From: Dugong dugon
Lineage: Eukaryota > Chordata > Mammalia > Sirenia > Dugongidae
NCBI GenBank assembly: GCA_030035585.1
Contig: CM057460.1
Location: forward strand, 130,184,714 to 130,248,713
Direction of reading: 5' to 3'
Length of the DNA stretch: 64,000 bases
Positions 24,691 through 36,151 of the stretch are shown piece by piece. Each line of letters starts with the position of its first letter. Position 1 is the first letter of the stretch. A program made the position numbers and the translations under genes. Below the pieces are notes generated by a model, which saw only the letters and a list, made by a program, of their open reading frames with translations, made no database searches and was not told the DNA's origin.

Positions 24691-25740
24691 AAGACAAGAA
24701 AAGGCAAACGTACAGAGACCGAAGTTTATTAGTGGTTACCAGGGATAGGAGGGAGGAGGAACAGGAGGGTTAATGGTGAAGGAAAAATCACATTGATAAA
24801 GGATAGGGTTGCAAAGCCCATTATTGTAATTGCTGTCAATGAGTTGTACACCTGTAAAAAGTTGAATTGGCAAAAGTTATGTGATAGACATATTTACAAC
24901 AATGGCAGAAAGAAAGAAAAAAAGAGTAGCTTCTGAGGCTGCTACACCCCATGGGATTTGGTTACTTGGTTTGGAGGTATAGGGTCATGGTTTCATGAGA
25001 CATCCCACTTAACTGGGCTAATAACATGTTTAGTGCTTCTCTTCTATTCCTATGTCATTGTGTAGTACCTGGAGTCTTAAAAGCTTGCAAGCAGCCACGC
25101 AAGGCACAACAATTGGTGTTTATTCACCTGGAGCAACAGAGGAAGAGGGAAAGTCAGGAACAGGAGGAAGAAATAGAATGTGTTGCTAACTGCCTGATGA
25201 ACAACTGCCTCCTTTGCCATGAGATCAGAAGAACTGGATGGTGCCTGGCTACCATCACTGAACATTTTGATCAAAGATTCTATAGAAGAATCCTTTTCAA
25301 AAGGGGGAAAATGCAGGATGGAATTTCAAATTCTCATGGACTCTAGAGACCAAATTCTCTGGAGCCACGGAGGGTGGATGAACCCTTGAAACTATTGCCC
25401 TGAGATAATCTTTAAACCTTAAAGGAAAAATATCCCCCGAAGTCTTCTGAAAACCAAACAATAGTTTAGCTTAACTAATAAAAAATGTCTGCCTTGAGCA
25501 TTATGCTCTTTTAAGAACTATGTATATGGGATCAAAGTGACAACAGCAACTCAAGATTAGCTAGGAACCTTAGGGAACAATGAGTTTATGTTAATGAGGG
25601 AGGAACAACTCAGAAACGGAGTTAAGAATGGTTGCACAACTTGAAGAATGTAATTCATGTCACTAAATTGTACATGTAGAAACTGTTGAATTAGTGTATG
25701 TTTTGCTGTGTATATTCTCATCAACAACAACAAAATAAGT
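24691..25740 (+). mobile_element. L1 3' UTR region(s)
   Basis: 24711-24900 is the older L1-type 3' end (TTTATTAGTGGTTACCAGGG...). 24910-25740 is 3' UTR of a younger type: 'GGAGTCTTAAAAGCTTGCAA', then 'GATGGTGCCTGGCTACCATC', ending in the CAA-rich tail type ('TGTATATTCTCATCAACAAC') shared with 12010 and 16858. Either one unusual 3' UTR or two adjacent insertions. Confidence 0.6.
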
Positions 25741-25905
25741 AAAATTTAGAAGAAAAAAATACTTACATCTCTTGCATTTATGAGAATTTCAGGGACAAAT
25801 TGTAGTAGCCTAAGCCATTTACAGCTTAAGTCCTATACCAAAAGCCTGTTTTTCTGTTATTGTGCCTGTATCAAAAGTATATTAGAAAAGTCAATAGTTT
25901 CCTGT

Positions 25906-26427
25906 TGTCATGGTTTGAATTATGTCCCCCCAAAAATCTGTGTATCAATTTGGCTGGGCCATGATTCCCAGATTTGTGTGGTTGGCATCCATATTGTGAT
26001 TGTAATTTTATGTTACAGAGGATTAGGGTGGGATTATAACACCACCTTTACTCAGGTCAGATCCCTGATCCAATGTAAAGGGAGTTTCCCTAGGGTGTGG
26101 CCTGCACCACCTTTTACCTTACAAGAGATAAAAGGAAAGGGAAGCAAGCAGAGAATTGGGGACCTCATACCACCAAGAGAGAAACACCAGGAGCAGAGTG
26201 CATCCTTTGGACCCGAGGTTCCTGCGCAGAGAAGCTCCTAGTCCAGGGAAAGACTGATGACAACGAGGACGTTCCTCCAGAGCTGACGGAGAGAGAAAGC
26301 CTTCCCCTGGAGCTGATACCCTGAATTTGGACTTCTAGCCCACTAGACTGTGAGAAAATAAATTTCTCTTTGTGAGAGCCATCCACTGGTGGTATTTCTG
26401 TTAGAGCAGCACTAGATGACTAAGACA
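25906..26427 (+). mobile_element. MaLR-like solo LTR
   Basis: 522 bp from TGTCATGGTTTGAATTATG to GATGACTAAGACA with poly(A) signal region 'GAGAAAATAAATTTCTCTT'. Flanks CCTGT (25901-25905) and CCTAT (26428-26432) form a near-perfect 5-bp target duplication. The 153-residue ORF over it is not a gene. Confidence 0.78.
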
Positions 26428-27808
26428 CCTATTAATGCTGTCATTACTGTCTTAATATCCTAGCCTCTGAGATAACCACCTTATAAGTAATCTAAAAATT
26501 GATATTTTGTCAGAAAACATAATTATTAAATTTTTAAGTACCATAAAGCAAATACATCTGACCACAGAATTTTTACTGCCCCTTCCTTTAGTGATTTTCT
26601 TATGAGACTCTACACCAGAAATAAAGCCTCAATACTTTGTATACAATTGTCTGTTTTTATTAAAAATTAGTTCCTACTTATACCTGAAAATAGGCTGGGC
26701 CCAGATAAGCTTGTTTTCGACATGTTAAGTACAAGCCTATCCTAGTAAGAGACTATGTTTCAAGTAAACCACTTAAAGCCCTGTGGTTTTTGAAAAGAGT
26801 AATAAGTAGCAAAATACTTGATCTGAAGCACACTGGGGTAAATATTAATTAACACAGGTGATCCAATAATTCTGGAAGTGCTTGACGTTGTCTCAGGACT
26901 CTCTAACCTTGCTAGTGTGGTCCTTGAGGGCAATGAGAATTGTGTGTCAAGCAAACAGCACATTGTAATCAGATTTCTGGTTGCCTGGCTTCTGACACAA
27001 TGAAAAATAAAAACACTCTTCCTACTAGTTAGTACATGTTCTGTTAGTATAAATTTATGACTTCAGAACTAATAAAACCCTGGGACCTTGCCCTAAGAGT
27101 GTATTTAGTTTAGTGTAAGATAAGGTCTTCTTGAATCCTAGGGTAGTGGTATGAACTTGAAGAAGTACTCAAGGTGTGTTATTGTGGCCCCATAGCATGT
27201 ACCCTGAGGAGAATACCTTATCTTTTATCTTCACTATAACACCCTTCTCAGGGCTCCATACAGAGGACTCCTCATGGGTAGGACTACATTGTAACTTCCT
27301 TCAGGATCACTTCATAAATAATTTCATCCATGGAATCCAAGCCAGACCTGCCTCATCATGAAAGCTCTAATTTCACTAAATAATTGTTTAAGTGTCTACT
27401 TAATGAACCAGTTCCCATATCCAAGCAAATGATCCATTAAGGCAGGTGATACAGTCAACAAATTGTATTGAATGGAAAGTCCCATGTGTAAGCTTTGTTC
27501 CCACACCGCAGTATATCCAACATGGCTATTTTAGCATTAATTCTTTATGCTGTAGCTGTGTTTACATACTGGGACCTTAGTGGTCTGTAGAATGGTGAAG
27601 GATAGGGAAGTGAGGCAAAATGGGCAATTCTAAAGGGATATGAAACTCAAAAGTTGGCAGAATAGAAGAGCTAGGCTAAGGACAAGGTTATTGCTAAAAA
27701 TTTGCAGAAAGAGGTAGAGATAAAGGACGGGGCACTGTGGGATTGGTTTTGAAGCCTAACAACATTCTCCCACATGACAAGATTTTAAAAAAGAATAATA
27801 ATTCCCTG
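26428..27808. other. Intergenic, nothing recognised
   Basis: Unique-looking sequence with no coding ORF, splice structure or assignable repeat. Confidence 0.5.
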
Positions 27809-27953
27809 ATACCATATTTTTATGCAAATTATGCGACCATTATACTTTTTTTTTTTTTTTTTTGCCAACAACCCAACCCCCTTGCGCATTATTTTCCTAG
27901 GCAAACTGTGTGCTTTATATGTGTGGATGCCTTATTTGTAGAAAAATACGGTA
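27809..27953. mobile_element. Small TA-flanked inverted-repeat element (MITE candidate)
   Basis: Between TA dinucleotides (27810-27811 and 27952-27953 within GATACC and GGTATA) lies a ~140-bp unit with terminal inverted repeats: left CCATATTTTTATGCAAAT, right-end complement CCGTATTTTTCTACAAAT, about 19 of 26 positions matching. A poly(T) run occupies 27846-27863. TA duplication plus short TIR suggests a Tc1/mariner-type MITE; the family was not recognised. Confidence 0.5.
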
Positions 27954-28047
27954 TACAAGTCATCCCCTTTACTGACAGACAAACCCAAGGAGCAATACAT
28001 TCACTTTATTTACTTTTTTTAAAGTTGCCATCTGGACTCTATAGCAA

Positions 28048-28190
28048 AAAAACCCGTTGCCATCGAGTCGATTCTGACTCATAGTGACCCTATAGGACAA
28101 AGTAGAGTTGCCCCATAGGGTTTTCAAGAAGAAACTGGTGGATTCGAACTGCTGGCCAGTGCTCTCAACCACTGCTCTACCCAGGGTTCC
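28048..28190 (-). mobile_element. AfroSINE, reverse
   Basis: Tail end at left (CCGTTGCCATCGAGTCGATT), tRNA-like head at right (TCAACCACTGCTCTACCCAG). Perfect 16-bp target duplication CTGGACTCTATAGCAA at 28032-28047 and 28191-28206. Confidence 0.92.
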
Positions 28191-28206
28191 CTGGACTCTA
28201 TAGCAA

Positions 28207-30329
28207 TTGGTTTTCTTTTCAGCATTATTTAAATTAAGCCAAGCAATTTTGGTGTTCTGTCAAGTTCATTCAAGTAGGAGTTTAATTATACTGAATTTTT
28301 CTATTTTGTGAATCCATGTATAGCGAGTGGTCAGAGGGGAAATAATTGACATTTAGGGCCTGAGCCAAACATCTGGTTAGATTAAATGAGCTATGTCAAA
28401 AAATCAGTATGAAAATATGCCTGGAAGAGGACCGAAGATCTCCAGGAACTGGGTTGCTGGGAGATGAGGCCAGGAGAGAGACATCTCACTATAAACTCTT
28501 CGTACCTTTTAAATTTTAAACTATATACCTGTATTATCTATTCTTTGGAAATATATCTTCTTAATTAAATTATTGTGTTCCCCTTAAAACATTAAGAAGA
28601 CTGACAACAACATAATCTTGAGAAAACCCTATTGTTGAAACAGTAAAATACACAGTAAATGCCATTCTGTCCCTCAGGTTAATGTGCTGTGCAATCTTTC
28701 AATCAGAAGGAAAGAATGTACTCAATCTATTATCTTTTGAAATCAAAGAACAGTACTCCAAAAGCCATTAAGCCATTTCAACAAGTGTATTTCATTTTGT
28801 ATCATTATGCATTATTTAATATACTCCTTAATGCAAATCCTACATTAAAAAATATTTCCAGCTGTCTTGTTACTACAGATGGAGACTAAAATGACTGAGT
28901 CCACAAGTGATAATAAAGAAAATATCTCAGAATTACTTTTCTTTTAAGGCTGGGATCACCAAGAGATGGGATAGAGACACAAAATTACAAGCAACAGGGA
29001 GTATATAAGATGTGTATAACGATAGCATAAAAACAATAATGTTTTCCTAAGCCCACTTCTCTGATACTAGCTCTCTCTAGTTCCATACTAATCCATCTTC
29101 CCCCTTCCTTCCTTTCTTTTCCCATTCCTTCCTTCCAGAAAGATATTATCCCAGGCAGTGGGAATTTTAGCTATCTCCTGAGTAGGTAAAAAGATAACTG
29201 AGTAAATAGCTTATAGCTCATAAATGATAAATGCCATAAACAAAGAGCTATGGGAACACACAGAAGTCAGACAGTTGTATTCTGACCTGGCCATATTCTA
29301 GTCCCATCAATCCCAGCATTGCTAGAGCAATATCCTTGACCCACTGCACATGAAGATAAAGATTGGATTCAGGGCTGTATAGGGAAAGGGGAATTTAATA
29401 AACAACCTATTGTAAGTATATGAATTGAGTAAATAGAATTCTGCTTCCCCTTGGGAAATAATGGCAAATTTTTTTTCTTCTAAAATCTTTTGTTAATTTG
29501 TTATTACAATAAAGAATGTTTATCTCTTTAAACAATGGATGGCAGTGTTTTGAATATTTGAGAGCAGCCCATAACGTAAAAATTCTATTTTGCTTTGGAA
29601 TGCATTTGAGGAAGAACAAAGCTAAAAGTTTACCTTCCTTATTACATTTTGCTTGGGCTAATATTCAAATTAATTTTAATCTATTAAGACAGTAATAAGC
29701 TTTAAGCAGAATAAATTGGATAACGGAAAATGGTAACTGAAATTTTGTCAGAGTTAGCCTTGAATACCTTGTTCAAGGTATTTAAATCTAAGGAAATAAT
29801 GTTCTGTTCTTCTCCTATTACCCTTAAAAATGTTTCCCCAAACCCTCTATAATTTTTCAATGTCTATTCTAATGCCAACTGTAGCTATGGCTTGTTTCAG
29901 CTCCCCTAACAGATTCAGGTCAAGACTAGATTAGATACAGCAGGACCTGATGATGGTATAGACAATTTCCCTCAGCTTAACTGACCTGAAGCAGTCAGGT
30001 AAAACAAAGCAAAAAGTCTTAGAGACTGTGCTGTGAGGTTCACAGAGGAAAGAAAAGCATTCTTTGCCCTATGAATACACAGAGGCTTTCATTCAGCAGT
30101 ATTTATATGAGTACCTACTGTGGACCAGAACTATGGACCTACTATGGACCTGCTGTTATAAAATGGCTTATTATATGTCTAAATCTACATTGAGAAGCCC
30201 CAATACTGACCACATTTAAATCTGTGATAATGATAGTTAAAACTAGAAATATCAGAAGGGGATTTTATACCTTGTTATTTTATTTAAAATAGCAGTAGTG
30301 ACCATTAGTATTTACTATTAATAACAAAA
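28207..30329. other. Intergenic, no gene seen
   Basis: Over 2 kb without a nameable repeat or coding signal; a pyrimidine-rich (CCTT)n-like stretch is at 29098-29140. Confidence 0.5.
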
Positions 30330-30510
30330 TATTAAGTATTTATTGTGTGTCAAAAACTGTGCCAATCATTTTACTTGCATTGTCTCATCTAAACCTCCAG
30401 TAACTCAATTTGGAAGATATTGTTTTGAACCATTTTACAGATGAGGAAACCAAGGCAAGTGTGCACACTAAGTATCATGACTAACTTAAAAGCCATGTGC
30501 TTATCCTCTG
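30330..30510 (-). repeat. MIR SINE
   Basis: Inverted MIR: AAACTGTGCCAATCATTTTA, CATTGTCTCATCTAAACCTC and ACCATTTTACAGATGAGGAA in order. Confidence 0.75.
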
Positions 30511-30592
30511 TGCTGTACTTACTTTTGGAATTTTAGTGGTGAGGAGGAAAAAATTTGTGCCATTTGACTGTGAAATGATTCCTTTTGGTATC

Positions 30593-31115
30593 TGTCTTAG
30601 TTATCTAGTGCTGCTATAACAGAAATACCACAAGTGGATGGATTTAACAAACAGAAATTTATTCTCTCGTAGTCTATGACACTAGAAGTCTGAATTCAGG
30701 GTGCCAACTCCAGGGGAAAGCTTTCTTTCTATGTCGTTTCTGGGGGAAGGTCCTTGTTTTCAATCTTCCCTTGGTCTAAGAGCTTCTCAGCGCAGGGACT
30801 CTGGGTCCAAAGGACGTGCTCCCCTCCTGGTTCTTGCTTGGTGGTAATGGAGTCCCTGTCTTCTCTACTCACTTCTTCTCTCTTTTATATCTCAAAAGAG
30901 ATTGACTCAAGATACAACCTAATCCTGTAAATTGAGTCCTGCCTCATTAACATAACTGCCTCTAATCCTGCTCATTAGCATTATACAGGTGGGATTTACA
31001 ACACATAGGAAAATCACATCAGATCACAAAATGGTGAACAACCAGATAATACTGGGAATTATGGCCTAGCCAAGTTGATACACATTTTTGGGAGACACAA
31101 TTCGATGCATAACCA
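30593..31115 (-). mobile_element. MaLR-like solo LTR, reverse
   Basis: Reverse copy from 'TGTCTTAGTTATCTAGTGCT' to 'ACAATTCGATGCATAACCA', uninterrupted and about 520 bp, so it serves as the template for the interrupted copies at 15025 and 40347. TATC flanks both ends (short target duplication). Confidence 0.78.
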
Positions 31116-31244
31116 TATCTTAATGGTAATGGTTCATACAAATTATTTCTATTTAAACTAACTTCTTCCATCAATTCAACCTTTCAGATAAACCACATTT
31201 CAGTTAGGCGCACAATTTTTGTCCACATGCTGGTCTAATTCCCG

Positions 31245-31375
31245 AGATAGGTGCTATCTTTGTCATCCCCACTAAAGCACTGAGGGGTTAAGTTTACACC
31301 GCTGGTGAGGGCCAAAGTCAGGATTCAAACCCAGGCAGTCTGGCTCAAGGGCTTAACCACTGCTTTCTGCCTTGA
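31245..31375 (-). repeat. MIR SINE fragment
   Basis: Contains AGGATTCAAACCCAGGCAGT and GGGCTTAACCACTGCTTTCT, the tRNA-like head of an inverted MIR. Confidence 0.7.
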
Positions 31376-32185
31376 GCAACCAATAGTGACTAATGAAAGC
31401 CAATAAAAATGATGAATTTTGTGCCTTAAGATGTGTGGGTCAAAGCAAAGTGCCTTAAAGGAGCCAGGAGCGCCATCATTTTTTACATCATGATCTTTCC
31501 TCCTTTGCAGCTAATCCTATGGGAGAGCTAAATTTTATGTCAGAATTATGCATGAAAGGGGGAGGAAGGCCTCAGTTACTCAGTTGGCCCGGAGACCCAC
31601 AATATCACACTGAAGATCTAGTTTCATAGCACCGCCCCCTTCGTAATGGAGCAACTGATGAGGTACACTAAGGGCTTTCTACTTACTGTTTAGAAGTAAA
31701 CATGAAGATCTTCAGAGAAGATAAGTTTCTTCTCTAATTGCCCTTCAGTTACAGAATACCCTGCTTCTTCTGTCACAGTCTCACTGAGTCCATAACCTTA
31801 GGCAAGTTCATTGCTCTATGCTTGTTCGTATTGGAAATGTCTTATTAATGCCTGAGTGAAAGACATACTGTAAATACAAAATATTAATTATACTTATCTT
31901 CAAGATTACAAACGTAACTACAGATTCTAATGAGGAGACATAAATTATTAATATTGAGTGCTTTATAATTTGACAGTCTTATTTAAAAACAGTTGCAATG
32001 TCATCTCCATTCTTCAGTTGCAGAAACAGAAAGCAGTTTGGCAAAGTGAATTGCTTAAAGTCATGCAGCATATTAGTATAGGAATTCCTAGCCTGGTCTG
32101 TTCTTTATCTAAATTTAGAGTTCTTATGCCATTGACATTCGTGCCAGTGGAGACTTGTGTGCTGCTGTGATGCTGAACAGGTTTT
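31376..32185. other. Intergenic; weak MIR-like trace
   Basis: No gene. 31990-32075 may be a diverged inverted MIR core (CATTCTTCAGTTGCAGAAAC, AATTGCTTAAAGTCATGCAG). Confidence 0.4.
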
Positions 32186-32398
32186 AGTGACGCTCCTCAG
32201 CTAAGATGAACTAAGAAGAAAAGCCTGGTAATCTACTTCTGAACATCAGCCAGTGAAAACCCTGATCCATGATCACAATGGTACGATCCACAACACATCA
32301 TGGGGATGGCTCAAGACCCGGCAGCATTTCATTCGGTTGTGCATGGACTCACCATGAGTTGGGATGACTGCACAACAGCTAACAGCAGCAACAGCACG
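32186..32398 (+). mobile_element. Short RTE-derived non-autonomous element
   Basis: About 210 bp made of an RTE 5'-UTR-like part (GGTAATCTACTTCTGAACAT, CAGCCAGTGAAAACCCTGAT) joined to an RTE/AfroSINE-like 3' tail (GACCCGGCAGCATTTCATTC ... CACAACAGCTAACAGCAGC). No tRNA-like head and no ORF. The composition matches an internally deleted RTE that keeps only the two ends. Confidence 0.65.
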
Positions 32399-32414
32399 CC
32401 ATTGATGGGATAAC

Positions 32415-32640
32415 AGTAGGAAAAATATATTGAGCACTTACTGTGTACCACATATTGTGAGAGCACTTGAGGTGCATAATCTAATTCTCACAACAACCTT
32501 ATAAATTAGTTATTATTATTCCCTTTTTACAGATGAGAAAATAGAGACTCAGAGTGGTCAAATCATTTGCTCAAAATCTCATGCTTACGAAGTAGCGCAC
32601 AATCAGGATCCAAACCCTGATCTCTCTGACTTCAAAGTAT
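32415..32640 (-). repeat. MIR SINE
   Basis: Nearly complete inverted MIR: TTGAGCACTTACTGTGTACC, TTTTTACAGATGAGAAAATA, 'CAGAGTGGTCAAATCATTTG' and the degenerate head 'CAGGATCCAAACCCTGATCT'. Confidence 0.78.
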
Positions 32641-32971
32641 TGCTAGGACATCATTTCCTCTAAACTCTGGGAGCACACATGTAAAATATGCCCCCTTATT
32701 TAAAACACGAGACAGTGAGCTGGGTCTTGCAAAATTGATGTAATGTGCCATGAACAAAGAAGTATAGTTATTAGGTCAACCTTCTAAACCTGAGGTTCCC
32801 CACCCGAAAAAAAAAAAAAAAAACTGAGAACAAAGATATGACTGTTTACTATCATTAGGTTCTACATTGTTTATGCTCTGAAAATAAAAACCTACTGAGT
32901 AAGTACATTGAATTGTGGTTCTGCTGGTTGACTGTAAAACTTCTCTCCATGTACAGTGTTTATAACAACAA

Positions 32972-33366
32972 TTTTTGTTGTTGTTAGGTGCCATTGACCC
33001 TGTAAAACAGAATGAAACACTGTCTGGTCCTGCGCCATCCTCATAATTGTTGCTATGTTAAGGTCCTTTGTTTCAGTGTTAAAGTGTTAAAAGCAAACAT
33101 GTCACCTTGAGGACTAAGGTACACCTGACCCGAGCCATGGTATTTTCAATTGCCTCATGTGCATGCAAAAGCTAGACAATGAGTAAGGATGACTGAAGAA
33201 GAACTGATGCATTTGAATTATGGTGTTCACAAAGAATACTGAATATGCATGGACTGCCAGAAGAACGAACAAATCTGTCTTGGAAGAAGTTCAGCCAGAA
33301 TGCTCCTTAGAATTAAGGATGGTGATACTTTGTTTTCAAGTCTTCTTCACTTTCAGCAAGCAAGTT
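32972..33366. mobile_element. Rearranged RTE fragment (minus-plus-minus)
   Basis: 32972-33054 is an RTE 3' tail in reverse (TTGTTGTTGTTAGGTGCCAT); 33077-33335 is the neighbouring RTE segment in forward orientation (AAAGTGTTAAAAGCAAACAT ... TCTGTCTTGGAAGAAGTTCA); 33336-33366 is an upstream RTE segment again in reverse (TCTTCACTTTCAGCAAGCAA). The middle piece is therefore inverted relative to both ends. Confidence 0.7.
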
Positions 33367-34700
33367 TTGACCCAGAAACTCCACTCTTAGGTATATGCCC
33401 AAAAGACTTCAAAGCAGGGACTCAAACAGTTATTTAAATACCAATATTCATTGCAATATTATTCACAATAGCCAAAAGGTGGAAACAACCCAAATGTGCA
33501 TCAACAGATGGATGGATTAGCAAAATGTAGTATATCCATACAATGGAATATTATTCAGTCTTAAAGAGAAACGAAGTCCTGATACGTGCTATGACATGGA
33601 TGAACCTTGAAAACATTATACTGAGTGAAAAAGTCAGACACTAAAGGACAAATATTGCATGAGCCCACCTACATGAAATCTCTAGAAGAGGCAAATGCAC
33701 AGAGACAAATGTTTATTAATACCCAGAACAACTAGATCCAGATAGTGCCCAGCTACCACCACCAACTGCTCTGACAGGGATCACAATAGAGGCTCCTAGA
33801 AAGAGTGAGAGAAAAAAAGTAGAACAAAATTCCAATACACACACACAAAAAAAGGACAGACATGCTGGTCTGATAGAGACTACAGAAACTGAGAGTATGG
33901 CCCCTGGACACCCTTTTAACTCGTTACTGAAGTCACTCCTGAGGTTCACCCTTCAGCCAAACATTAGACAAGTCTATAGTACAAACAATAACACATGTGA
34001 GGAATGTGCTTTATAGTTCGATCATGTATATGAGACTAATTGGGCACACCGTTCAAAAAGGAAAGACAAGAAGGCAGGAAGAGACAGGAAACCTGGATGA
34101 ATGGAAATCGGGGAACCCAGGGTAGAGAAGGCGAGAGTGTTGACACATTTCGGGGTTGGCAATCAATGTCGCAAAGCAGTTTGTATATTAATTGTTTAAT
34201 GAGAAGCTAGTTTGCTCTATAAACTGTCACCTAAAACATAATTTAAAAAAAAAAAAGATCAGAATGGACACAGACACACACAGGGGAAAGACAAACACCA
34301 TGTCACCTATCTACAAGCAAAGGAACACCAAGGATTGTCAGCAGACATCAGAAATTAGGAGAGGGGACCCACAGAAGAAATCTACACAGCCAAGACTCTG
34401 ATTTGGACTTTTAGCCTCCAGAACTGTGAGAAAATTAATTTCTGTTCTTTAAAACCAAAAAAAAAAAAAAAAAGTTTGTTAGTGGTTACCAGAGGCTAGA
34501 GGGAAAGGGGAATGGTGAGTTATTGCTTCAGGGATACTGAGGTTTTGCTTGGGGTGATGAAAACTTTTGGAAATTGATAGTGGTGATGGTTGAGAGCATG
34601 GTAAATGTAATTAATGTCACTGTATTGTACCCTTAAAAATGGTTAAAATGGCAAACCTTTTGTTATATATATTTTACCCCTGTGAAAAAACACCTTAAAA
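33367..34700 (+). mobile_element. Old L1 3' end, interrupted
   Basis: 33367-33718 encodes L1 ORF2 C-terminal remnants ('PLLGICPKDFKAGTQTV'; then AACAACCCAAATGTGCATCA). The 3' UTR resumes at 34474 ('GTTTGTTAGTGGTTACCAGA') and ends '...GTTATATATATTTTACCCCT' near 34690. The gap holds a separate insertion (33719-34473). Confidence 0.8.
33719..34473 (+). mobile_element. 5'-truncated L1 with 3'-transduced MLT1-like LTR piece
   Basis: Three blocks: L1 3' UTR 33719-34244 (ending 'TGCTCTATAAACTGTCACCT' plus A run 34245-34256), an MLT1/MaLR-type LTR 3' part 34257-34456 ('TTTTAGCCTCCAGAACTGTG'), then a 17-base poly(A) to 34473. The whole is bounded by GTTTATTA (33711-33718) and GTTTGTTA (34474-34481), the target duplication in the host L1. 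This is the structure expected when an L1 transcript reads through its own poly(A) site into flanking DNA. Confidence 0.72.
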
Positions 34701-35956
34701 CCAAAACACCTGGCCTGACTAAGTGACTGTCACTGCTCTGAATAAAACTTCCCTTTGCTCTATAACCTTTTTTCCTTCTGCTTTCAGAATATGTGCACCC
34801 CCCTTCTTGGGTAAGCAACTGTGTAGTCATAATGACTTAAGATTATGGCAGTCTACTTCTGAAAAAAATTAGCCAGTGAAAACCTTATGAATACCAGCAG
34901 AACATTGTCTGCTATACTGCCTGAAGATGAGCCCCTTAGGTGGGAAGGCACTCAAAATATGACTGGAGAAGAGCTGTCTCCTCAACGTAGAGTCGACCTT
35001 AATGACATGGGTGGAATGAAGCTTTTGGGACCTTCATTTGCTAATGTGGCACAACTCAAAATGGGAAGAAACAGCTGCAAACATCTATTAATAATCAGAA
35101 CACGGATGTATGAAGTATGAATCTAGAAAAATTGGAAGTTGTCAAAAATGAAATGGAATGCTTGAAGATGGATATCCTAGGCATTAGTGAGCTGAAATGG
35201 ACTGGTATTGGACATTCTGAATCAGACAATCATATGGTTGACTATGCCAGGAATGACAAATTTAAGAGGAATGGTATCACATTCATTGTCAAAAAGGACG
35301 CTTCAAGATCTATCCTGAAGTACAATGATGTCAGTGATAGGATAATCTCCATATGCCTACAAGGAAGAAGAGTAAATATGACTGTTGTTCAAATTTATGT
35401 ACCAAGCACTAAGGCCAAAGATGAAGAAACTGAAGATTTTTACCAGCTTCTGCAGTCTGAAATTGATCAAACATACAATCAGGATGCATTGATCATTACT
35501 GGTGATTGGAATGCGAAAGGTCGAAACAAAGAAGGATCAATAGTTGGAAAATACGACCTTAGTTGTAGAAAGAACGTCAGAGATCATATGGTAGAATTTT
35601 GCAAGACCAACTACCTGTTCATTGGAAATGCCTTTTTTCAACAACATAAACAGCAGCTATATACTTGGACCTCGCCGGATGGAATACATAGGAATGTTTA
35701 AACCTGTGAAAAGAGATGATGGAGAAGCTCAATGTCATTTATGAGAACAAGGTCAGGCGCCAACTGCAGAACAGACTATCAATTGCTTGTATGCAAGTTC
35801 AAGCTGAAGCTGAAGAAAATTAAAACAAATCCAAGAGAGCCAAACTATGACTTTGAGTATATTCCATCTGAATTTAGAGACCACATCAAGAATAGATTTG
35901 ATGCATTGAACACTAATGACGGAAGACCAGACTTTAGTTGTAGGATAACATCAACG

Positions 35957-36151
35957 CATGGCTTCAAACCAGTTTGCATTTCTATCAGGTTCCCAGTAAG
36001 TTATACGTAAGAATCACCTGGGGATCTTGTTAAAATGTAGATTCTGATTCAGTCTTTCTGGAGTGGAAATGCAAATTCCCAGCAGGGAACTTGTTAAAAT
36101 TGAAAATTCTCAGCAGGGGTTTAAACTGGAATGAACTGGTTCAAACCCCTG
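35957..36151. mobile_element. hAT-like MITE inserted in the RTE
   Basis: 195 bp with an 8-bp target duplication CATCAACG (35949-35956) / CATCAAGG (36152-36159), the length made by hAT transposases. Imperfect terminal inverted repeats: left CATGGCTTCAAACCAGTTT, right-end complement CAGGGGTTTGAACCAGTTC. The core (GAATCACCTGGGGATCTTGT, GTAGATTCTGATTCAG) resembles the ancient MER5A element. Excising it restores the RTE reading. Confidence 0.7.

Larger units (their letters stand above)
13055..25740 (+). mobile_element. Near full-length L1 LINE, dead, multiply interrupted
   Basis: One forward L1 can be followed from a GC-rich 5' region starting near 'TCTGGGAAGATGGTGGCATA' through ORF1 (about 16300-17310), ORF2 (about 17830-24690) and a 3' UTR to about 25740. 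Removing the inserts at 15025-16095, 16858-17010 and 20418-23526 leaves about 8.3 kb. Both ORFs are full of stops and frameshifts. The 24691-25740 part may include a second 5'-truncated L1 3' end, since an older-type L1 terminus seems to finish near 24900 before younger 3' UTR sequence begins. Confidence 0.75.

Noticed and set aside
25780..26241. 153-codon ORF
   Set aside because: It lies over a MaLR-like LTR and shares sequence with the other LTR copies; not a host gene.
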